Source: Thermaceae bacterium (lineage in GTDB: Bacteria > Deinococcota > Deinococci > Deinococcales > Marinithermaceae). Taken from it: a stretch of DNA of 6,844 nt. Shown here one piece after another: positions 1 through 6,844 of this stretch. The first letter of the stretch is position 1. Every line of letters starts with the position of its first letter. The notes below the pieces were generated by a model. It was given only the letters and a program-made list of their open reading frames with translations. It did no database searches and was not told the origin of the DNA. The stretch spans positions 1 to 6,844 of the forward strand of contig JALVVO010000245.1 in the NCBI GenBank assembly GCA_027023345.1, written 5' to 3'. A program made the translations under genes and the position numbers.

Positions 1-119
<119 letters not shown>

Positions 120-171
120 CAACCAAGCGCTGCTCGGCCCGTGCTTTCGAGGAACGCCGCCCTCTGGGTTC

Positions 172-203
172 GGGCCCCGGCCTACGGCCGGGGCCCTCTT
201 TTT
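172..203 (+). terminator. Intrinsic terminator of the 16S rRNA unit
   Basis: A perfect 11-bp all-GC stem (GGGCCCCGGCC at 172-182, complement at 186-196) with a 3-nt TAC loop is followed by TCTTTTT (197-203). It begins 58 nt after the mature 16S end with no gene between, so it ends the 16S transcript. It also implies that carB is not simply part of an rRNA operon unless readthrough occurs. Confidence 0.9.
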
Positions 204-227
204 GCATGGATATGCAGGGGTGGGTTA

Positions 228-267
228 GCATGGGCCCCGGCGCGCGAAAAGCGCGCCCGGGAGGCCC

Positions 268-271
<4 letters not shown>
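228..271 (+). promoter_or_regulatory. Long imperfect inverted repeat covering the carB SD and start codon
   Basis: The outer arms GCATGGGCC (228-236) and GGCCCATGC (263-271) are perfectly complementary. The inner arms CCGGCGCGC (237-245) and GCGCGCCCGG (251-260) pair with one bulged C and a GAAAA loop. G261 and A262 are bulged between the two stems. In RNA this gives an almost continuous stem of about 18 bp. The carB AUG (268-270) pairs with CAU at 229-231, and the Shine-Dalgarno GGAGG (260-264) lies partly in the stem. There is no U-tract after it, so it is not a terminator. It could repress translation, act as a DNA operator, or be a site of ligand- or protein-dependent control. The structure is clear by inspection; its role is unknown. 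Confidence 0.7.
260..264 (+). promoter_or_regulatory. Ribosome binding site of carB, short spacing
   Basis: GGAGG matches the 16S anti-SD in this window. Only three bases (CCC) separate it from the ATG at 268, shorter than the usual 5-9, and it is involved in the start-codon hairpin. No other in-frame start exists upstream before the stop codon at 226-228, so the ATG at 268 is the only full-length choice. Confidence 0.55.
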
Positions 272-3360
<3,089 letters not shown>

Positions 3361-3364
3361 AGAA

Positions 3365-3392
3365 GGCGGCCGGGCCCTTGGGCCCGGCCGCC
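3365..3392. terminator. Shared terminator hairpin between convergent carB and rplS
   Basis: A perfect 12-bp GC stem (GGCGGCCGGGCC at 3365-3376, complement at 3381-3392) has a 4-nt loop, CTTG on the + strand. It starts 4 nt after the carB stop and 18 nt beyond the rplS stop. Only the minus-strand transcript has a U-rich tail (TTCTTTA at 3364-3358, overlapping the carB stop codon), so it is a standard terminator for rplS. For carB it is a U-less terminator or a 3'-end stabiliser. Confidence 0.85.
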
Positions 3393-3410
3393 CCGCTCGA
3401 TCTCCGGCGG

Positions 3411-3830
3411 TTAGGCTTCCCCCTCCGCCTCCGTCTTGGCCTTCGCGGAAGCCCCCCCGGCCCGGTTCATCCGGCGGAGGTCCGGCTTGATGCGGGCGGC
3501 CTTGCCGCGGCGCTCGCGGAGGTAGTAGAGCTTGGCCCGGCGCACCCGCCCGCGGAAGGTGACCTCGACCTTGTCAATCAGCGGGGAGTGCATGGGGAAG
3601 ATCCGCTCCACCCCCACGCCGTGGGAGATCTTGCGCACGGTGAAGCTCGAGTTCAGACCGTTCCTCTTGATCTTGATCACCGTGCCCTCGAAGGCCTGGA
3701 GCCGGGTGCGGTTCCCCTCCTTCACCTTGTAGACGACCCGGACCGTGTCCCCCGGCCGAAACTCGGGGAGGTCGGTCCGGTAGTAGGGTTTTTCGACTAC
3801 CTTGAGTAGCGCGCCCTTGTTGATTCGCAT
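3411..3830 (-). CDS. rplS: 50S ribosomal protein L19
   Basis: 139 aa. L19 is a large-subunit protein at the 30S-50S interface that contributes to intersubunit bridges. The family signature is clear: RTDLPEFRPGDTVRVVYKVKEGNRTRLQAFEG (residues 18-49, quoted in two parts: RTDLPEFRPGDTVRV and VYKVKEGNRTRLQAFEG), then FTVRKISHGVGVERIFP and HSPLIDKVEV, then the basic RGRVRRAKLYYLRERRGK. The C-terminus is an Ala/Lys/Glu-rich tail, as in Thermus L19 (146 aa); E. coli L19 is 115 aa and lacks it. I chose the ATG at 3830 (MRINKGALLKVVE), not an in-frame ATG at 3866, because it matches the Thermus N-terminus and has an ideal SD five bases upstream. In many bacteria rplS ends the rpsP-rimM-trmD-rplS operon; here its upstream neighbour is slpA and it has its own promoter. 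Confidence 0.97.
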   Translation of the reverse strand: MRINKGALLKVVEKPYYRTDLPEFRPGDTVRVVYKVKEGNRTRLQAFEGTVIKIKRNGLNSSFTVRKISHGVGVERIFPMHSPLIDKVEVTFRGRVRRAKLYYLRERRGKAARIKPDLRRMNRAGGASAKAKTEAEGEA

Positions 3831-3835
3831 CTCTT

Positions 3836-3841
3836 CTCCTT
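3836..3841 (-). promoter_or_regulatory. Ribosome binding site that sets the rplS start
   Basis: AAGGAG on the minus strand fully matches the window's 16S anti-SD and sits 5 nt before the ATG at 3830. It decides for this start over the upstream in-frame ATG at 3866, which would add 12 residues not seen in L19. Confidence 0.85.
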
Positions 3842-3849
3842 CCCAAGCG

Positions 3850-3880
3850 GAGCCCGGCGGGCTCATTGGGCCAAAAGGCC
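3850..3880 (-). promoter_or_regulatory. Two hairpins in the rplS leader
   Basis: In the predicted leader, GGCC-TTTT-GGCC (3880-3869) is followed by GAGCCC-GCC-GGGCTC (3864-3850), and the SD comes 8 nt later. Ribosomal protein leaders often carry autogenous control structures, but nothing here identifies a known L19-binding motif. The inverted repeats are clear; function is open. Confidence 0.4.
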
Positions 3881-3890
3881 AGCGTCCCCA

Positions 3891-3920
3891 AGTATAGCCG
3901 GCCCGCCGGCCAAAAGGAAA
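3891..3920 (-). promoter_or_regulatory. Promoter of rplS
   Basis: On the minus strand the -10 is TATACT (3896-3891, 5 of 6 to TATAAT). The -35 is TTTCCT (3920-3915) or TTCCTT (3919-3914), at 18 or 17 bp spacing. The predicted start is near 3884, giving a leader of about 54 nt. The -35 is weak. The position, right behind the slpA terminator and ahead of rplS, supports it. Confidence 0.6.
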
Positions 3921-3944
3921 CCCCCCGGGGCAAGCCCCGGGGGG
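3912..3944 (-). terminator. Intrinsic terminator of slpA
   Basis: On the minus strand a perfect 10-bp stem CCCCCCGGGG / CCCCGGGGGG (3944-3921) with a CTTG loop is followed by TTTCCTTTT (3920-3912). It begins 15 nt after the slpA stop codon. The T-rich tail also contains the -35 region of the rplS promoter. Confidence 0.9.
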
Positions 3945-3959
3945 TTCGAAGCCTCCGCC

Positions 3960-6524
3960 TTAGAAGTTGACCTGGTAGGAGATCTGGAAGGCGTCGGCGT
4001 AGTTTCCGGCGTTATCCACGGCGCTCAGGAAGGTAGCGGTCAGGTCGTAGTAGGTCCAGGAGAGCAGGAAGCCGGTAAGGGTGCCGGAGTTGGCGCCGTC
4101 GGTGCTGTAGATGTAGGGCTCGCTGGCGACGAACGCCTTGTCCTTTTCACCCACGGAGAAGCTCGCGACGTTGGTCGCGGAGTAGCTGGAGTAGCCCGCG
4201 CGGAACTCGGAGTGGGCGAAGAGGAACTCCTTGAACTTCACGCCGGCAAACCACTTGGTCTCGGCCGAGCCACCGGAGCTCGTGCGGGCAACGTAGCCCG
4301 CGGCCAGCGCCGGCTTGAGCGGCAGGGCGAAGGGATCGGTCTCGACCTTGACGCCGTACTTAACGGTGTTGGTCCCGGCGGTCATGTCGGCGAAGTAGCC
4401 GCCGAGCAGGAGCAGGTCGAGGGGCCCGAGCTTGCCGCTGAAGTCGCCGTAGACGTCGAGGTTGGCCTGCGGAGCGACGTAGTCGTTGTTGTACTTGACC
4501 GTGAAGTTCAGGCCCTTCACGAAGGCCTTGTCGGAGCCGCCGTCGTGGCTGAGCTTGGCACCGTAGGCGCTTTCGTAGCTGCCGCCGGGCTCGGAGCCGG
4601 GGATCGAGGACTGGGCGGTGCCAGCCTGAGCGGCGTTCTTGTAGTAGCCCTCGAGGCTGAGCGCGCCAAGGCCGAGCTTGGCGGTCACGCCGTAAGCGGA
4701 GTAGTCGTTGCCGGTCAGGGTGTAGGCGTCGTAGTAGCCGCTCAGGGTGAAGGCACCGAAGCCCGCCTCGGCGCTCACGCCGTAGCCGGTCTGGTCGGCC
4801 GCGAAGGGCGCCGCGTTGTCGTCCGAGCCGGCGGAGAAGTTCGCGTCGCTGGAGGCCATGTTGGCGGCGGTCACGCTGGCGGCGATGCTCCGGTAGCTCC
4901 CCTTAACGGTGATGGCGCCCAGGCCGAGCTTGCCGATGACGTAGTAGCTGGTCGCCGAGGTTGCGTCGCTGAAGTACTCGCCCTTTACGCAGACGGGGCC
5001 GAACTCCGCCTTGGCGTCCACGCCCCAAATGGCGTTCGCCAGGGAATCCTGCTTCACGTAGGAGCCGCCCACGCTGAAGTTCTCGAAGGGCGCGAGCGCC
5101 ACGCGGCCGGCGTAGAAGTAGTCGTAGGTGACCGGCGAGGAGAGCGCACCGTTGTTGCCGTAGGCGAAGGTAACGGTGGCACCGAGGAAGCCGGGCTTCA
5201 GGGTGGCGACGAGACCGTGGCCGTAGGAGTTCGCGTCGTTGTCAAAGACGTACTCGGTAAACTTGGTCTTGACACTCCGACCGAAGACCACGCTCAGGGT
5301 CTGGCCGTCGGCGACGGTAAGGGTGGTCTTAACCTCATCCACGTAGAGGCGGAACCAGCTGTCGGCGTTGTTCTCGCCGGCGTAGCCGCCGCCGCTAACA
5401 TCGCAGCCGCCTGCAACCGAGCAAGCGAAGCTGCCCCGGATGCTGAACTGGAAGAGGTCCTTGTAGGTGTTGACGCCGTCGCCCTTCGAGGTGCCGGTGA
5501 GCTTGCCGGTCTGGAACTTGACCGAAAGATCCGCCGTGGTTTCACCCGGAGTACTTTCGAGTCCCTCCGCCTCGTCTACGATTTCACCGTTGTCGTTGCC
5601 ATCGCCGGTGCTGAAGACGTTCTTCTTCTTCCAGAAAAGGCGGTCAACGTCGTAGTCGGCGAAGCCAACAGCGTCAACGCTCTTGTACGTCAGGCTGAGC
5701 GAGCCGGAGATGGAGAAGGCGTTCCGCTCCAGGGTGCTGACCCGCCCCTCGACCTCGCTGACCTTGCCGGCCAGCCCAGCGACGTCGCCGGAGAGCGCCT
5801 GGACGTACTCGGTCAGGGCCTTGAGGTCGGAGGCCTTGGCGAAGCCCTGGGGCTTCGCGTTCTTGAGCGCGACGACCTCCTTCTCCAGCGCGGCCACCCG
5901 GTCCTGGAGACCGAGGACGTCCTGGTTCAGCATCACGGCCAGCTCGTTCAGGGCCTTGATGCTGTCGGCGTTGGCCTCGGCCAGGCCCTTGGCGCTGTCG
6001 GCCGCGGCCATGGCCGCCTCGGCCTTGGCCGCCGCGGCGTCCGCAGCAACCGCCGCCGCCTCGACCTTAGCCTCGAGGTCCTTAAGCGCGGCCATGTCCA
6101 CGCCGGCCGGCTTCATCTTCTTGAGCTCCTCGATGGCGGCCTGGAGCTTGGCCACGTCGCCCTTGGTGGCGGCGTTGTCCTCGAGCGCCGAGACGCGCAC
6201 GCCCAAGGAAGCGAGCTCCGCCGCGAGCTCCTGGACCGCGTTGCGTAGCGCGGCGAGGGTCTCCTGGTCCACACCCGCCTTGAACTCGGCCCGGAGCCGC
6301 TCAAGCAGGCGGTAGATGAGGAGCGCCGCCTGGTAGCGGGTGAGGAACTCGTTGCCGCGGAAGGTTCCATCCGGGAAGCCCAGGATGATGCCCTCATCCG
6401 CAAGCTTGTAGACGGCCTCCTCGGCCCAGTGGCCGGGGGGCACGTCCGAGAACTTGGCCGCCGACGCCACGCTCAAGCTGAGCACGGCAAGCAGCCCTAC
6501 GACGAGTAGCCCTACCTTCTTCAT
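3960..6524 (-). CDS. slpA: SlpA-type S-layer / outer-membrane beta-barrel protein with SLH domain
   Basis: 854 aa. A Sec signal peptide spans residues 1-22 (MKK, hydrophobic core, ASA before the cut). One SLH domain covers about 24-77 (FSDVPPGHWAEEAV, GIILGFPDGTFR, TRYQAA); in this phylum SLH domains bind pyruvylated polymer on peptidoglycan. Residues about 80-265 are heptad-rich coiled coil, with an alanine-rich part at about 152-190. From about 270 to the end, short amphipathic strands with G-x-Y turns and a terminal phenylalanine (SYQVNF) indicate an outer-membrane beta-barrel. This matches Thermus SlpA (about 917 aa) and Deinococcus SlpA: a barrel tethered to the cell wall by a stalk. It probably links outer membrane and peptidoglycan and may act as a porin. 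The start is supported by the signal peptide and an SD-like AAGGGGGTG upstream. Oddities are an EF-hand-like acidic loop at 308-320 and only three cysteines (368, 374, 512). The symbol is by family resemblance. Confidence 0.9.
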   Translation of the reverse strand: MKKVGLLVVGLLAVLSLSVASAAKFSDVPPGHWAEEAVYKLADEGIILGFPDGTFRGNEFLTRYQAALLIYRLLERLRAEFKAGVDQETLAALRNAVQELAAELASLGVRVSALEDNAATKGDVAKLQAAIEELKKMKPAGVDMAALKDLEAKVEAAAVAADAAAAKAEAAMAAADSAKGLAEANADSIKALNELAVMLNQDVLGLQDRVAALEKEVVALKNAKPQGFAKASDLKALTEYVQALSGDVAGLAGKVSEVEGRVSTLERNAFSISGSLSLTYKSVDAVGFADYDVDRLFWKKKNVFSTGDGNDNGEIVDEAEGLESTPGETTADLSVKFQTGKLTGTSKGDGVNTYKDLFQFSIRGSFACSVAGGCDVSGGGYAGENNADSWFRLYVDEVKTTLTVADGQTLSVVFGRSVKTKFTEYVFDNDANSYGHGLVATLKPGFLGATVTFAYGNNGALSSPVTYDYFYAGRVALAPFENFSVGGSYVKQDSLANAIWGVDAKAEFGPVCVKGEYFSDATSATSYYVIGKLGLGAITVKGSYRSIAASVTAANMASSDANFSAGSDDNAAPFAADQTGYGVSAEAGFGAFTLSGYYDAYTLTGNDYSAYGVTAKLGLGALSLEGYYKNAAQAGTAQSSIPGSEPGGSYESAYGAKLSHDGGSDKAFVKGLNFTVKYNNDYVAPQANLDVYGDFSGKLGPLDLLLLGGYFADMTAGTNTVKYGVKVETDPFALPLKPALAAGYVARTSSGGSAETKWFAGVKFKEFLFAHSEFRAGYSSYSATNVASFSVGEKDKAFVASEPYIYSTDGANSGTLTGFLLSWTYYDLTATFLSAVDNAGNYADAFQISYQVNF

Positions 6525-6532
6525 ACCGCTTC

Positions 6533-6549
6533 ACACCCCCTTCAGGTGT
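6533..6549 (-). promoter_or_regulatory. Hairpin overlapping the slpA Shine-Dalgarno
   Basis: In the mRNA ACACC (6549-6545) pairs with GGUGU (6537-6533) across the loop UGAAGGG. The SD-like AAGGGGGUG (6542-6534) lies half in the loop and half in the stem. The five-pair stem is modest and could open at high temperature or on ribosome binding. It could tune slpA translation; this is inference. Confidence 0.4.
6534..6542 (-). promoter_or_regulatory. Ribosome binding site of slpA
   Basis: AAGGGGGTG differs from the full complement of the window's own 16S end (AAGGAGGTG) by one base, which still allows a G-U pair. It is separated by 9 nt from the ATG at 6524. Its length is unusual and fits a highly expressed gene. 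Confidence 0.75.
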
Positions 6550-6607
6550 CCGGGGGTAGCCGCGGGGCGAGTTGCCGCGTTTCCTCTCCCGCGTCGCCAC
6601 CCCAGTC

Positions 6608-6659
6608 GGGCACGCCAAGAACCTCACCTAGGCGTTTCAGCAAAGTCTCACGCGTGCCC
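6608..6659 (-). promoter_or_regulatory. 5'-terminal stem-loop of the slpA leader
   Basis: GGGCACGC (6659-6652) and GCGTGCCC (6615-6608) are perfect complements, and the stem can be extended outward by a U-G and a U-A pair. It encloses 36 nt that can form a smaller inner hairpin (CCT-AGGTG-AGG). Because the outer arm begins at the predicted transcription start, the mRNA would have almost no single-stranded 5' end, a known way to protect long-lived transcripts. Confidence 0.5.
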
Positions 6660-6666
6660 AAGGCCA

Positions 6667-6696
6667 ATGGTACGCGCCGGCGACCGGCGGTGTCAA
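6667..6696 (-). promoter_or_regulatory. Promoter of slpA
   Basis: On the minus strand a perfect TTGACA (6696-6691) is followed after 18 bp by TACCAT (6672-6667, 4 of 6 to TATAAT). An AT-rich stretch, CAATATAACC, lies just upstream around 6714-6705. No better -35/-10 pair was seen between the window edge and slpA. The predicted start is G6659 or the adjacent T residues. Confidence 0.65.
6675..6689. repeat. Perfect palindrome in the slpA promoter spacer (operator candidate)
   Basis: CGCCGG (6675-6680) and CCGGCG (6684-6689) are perfect inverted arms around CGA. They lie wholly between the -35 and -10 hexamers. A dimeric regulator bound here would block or reshape the promoter. GC-rich short palindromes are not rare in this genome type, so this is a candidate only. 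Confidence 0.45.
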
Positions 6697-6844
6697 GGAA
6701 ACTGGGTTATATTGGGCCCGCCGGAGCGGGGCTCCGGCTCAAGGGGGAGTCGCGGGAAGCGCAGGGGGAGGCAGCGCCTCCTTACGAGGTGGCGGACCCC
6801 AGTCGGGGATAACCGGCTACCCGCCGGGAAAGGTCGAGGGATTC
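6697..6844. other. Gene-free, hairpin-rich region upstream of slpA
   Basis: I found no convincing gene here. It contains four clean inverted repeats: 6720-6738 (GCCGGAG, loop CGGGG), 6767-6781 (GGAGGC, loop AGC), 6797-6808 (CCCC-AGTC-GGGG) and 6813-6827 (CCGGC, loop TACCC). An 8-bp direct repeat, AGGGGGAG, occurs at 6742-6749 and 6763-6770. A TATATT lies at 6708-6713 on the + strand but has no good -35. On the minus strand a frame is open from the window edge to TAA at 6784-6782 (20 codons), too short to call. It could be the 3' end of an upstream gene, a structured leader or RNA, or regulatory DNA for slpA. Confidence 0.4.
6742..6770. repeat. Tandem AGGGGGAG direct repeats 21 bp apart
   Basis: Two identical 8-mers, at 6742-6749 and 6763-6770, are spaced exactly 21 bp start to start, about two helical turns. 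They lie about 46-74 bp upstream of the slpA -35. This geometry fits a regulator binding one DNA face, but the sequence is low in complexity, so chance is possible. Confidence 0.3.

Larger units (their letters stand above)
6525..6660 (-). promoter_or_regulatory. Long 5' leader of the slpA mRNA
   Basis: The predicted start (about 6661-6659) leaves roughly 136 nt of untranslated RNA before the ATG, comparable to the long slpA leader reported in T. thermophilus. It holds a 5'-terminal stem (6608-6659), GC-rich alternative hairpins around 6561-6593 (CGCGG with CCGCG at 6575-6579, or CGCGGG with CCCGCG at 6588-6593), the SD hairpin, and a 39-codon open frame beginning TTG at 6661 and ending TGA at 6542. 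A role in mRNA stability or translational control is inferred. Confidence 0.55.

Noticed and set aside
201..230. Possible carB promoter (TTGCAT near 202, GTTAGC near 224, or TATGCA at 211)
   Set aside because: Each has at most half of the consensus bases, and TATGCA has no -35 at the right spacing. I cannot support a promoter here.
3831..3866. Upstream in-frame ATG that would extend L19 by 12 residues
   Set aside because: The extension is absent in the L19 family and the ideal SD lies just before the ATG at 3830.
4212..6248. 678-codon open frame antisense to slpA
   Set aside because: Very long, but the translation is low-complexity Gly/Val/Leu/Glu and mirrors slpA codon bias. The SlpA frame has a signal peptide, SLH, coiled coil and barrel.
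6708..6713. TATATT as a -10 for a rightward transcript
   Set aside because: No acceptable -35 or extended -10 accompanies it. It more likely forms the AT-rich upstream part of the slpA promoter.
6782..6844. C-terminal end of a minus-strand gene entering from the right
   Set aside because: Only 20 open codons to the window edge, with no recognisable protein; it cannot be told from chance.
6828..6844. 3' end of a tRNA on the minus strand (GAATCCCTC resembles a T-arm)
   Set aside because: The bases after it give no CCA and an implausible acceptor stem; the rest would be outside the window.

Overview
The window (6,844 bp, very GC-rich) most likely comes from the Deinococcota, family Thermaceae (Thermus, Oceanithermus or Marinithermus type). 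Three features point there. The 16S rRNA 3' end is Thermus-like (CCTCCTTTCT). That 16S gene is followed at once by its own terminator instead of an internal spacer and 23S rRNA, as is known for Thermus. The window also carries a SlpA-type envelope protein with one SLH domain, a coiled-coil stalk and a C-terminal outer-membrane beta-barrel. I cannot name genus or species.

Layout. 1-113: 3' end of a 16S rRNA gene (+). 172-203: strong intrinsic terminator. 228-271: large inverted repeat that contains the Shine-Dalgarno and start codon of the next gene. 268-3360: carB, carbamoyl-phosphate synthase large subunit (+), intact in both catalytic halves but with a shortened allosteric domain. 3365-3392: terminator hairpin shared by the convergent genes carB and rplS. 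3411-3830: rplS, ribosomal protein L19 (-), with its own promoter. 3912-3944: terminator of slpA, whose U-tract overlaps the -35 of the rplS promoter. 3960-6524: slpA-like gene (-). 6525-6696: slpA leader and promoter. 6697-6844: gene-free, hairpin-rich DNA upstream of slpA that I could not assign.

How the genes relate. They do not form one pathway: there is a translation component (16S), a pyrimidine/arginine precursor enzyme (CarB), another translation component (L19) and a major envelope protein (SlpA). Each appears to be its own transcription unit, tightly packed, with GC-rich hairpin terminators at the boundaries. I saw no mobile element, CRISPR array, tRNA or defence system.

The most interesting signals are regulatory. 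They are the hairpin over the carB start, and the slpA upstream region. The latter has a consensus TTGACA promoter with a perfect palindrome in its spacer, a stem at the predicted extreme 5' end of the mRNA, and a small hairpin overlapping the Shine-Dalgarno. T. thermophilus slpA is reported to be controlled both by DNA-binding regulators and through its 5' untranslated region, so these elements are testable candidates for the same kind of control. All RNA structures were found by eye and no folding energies were computed.
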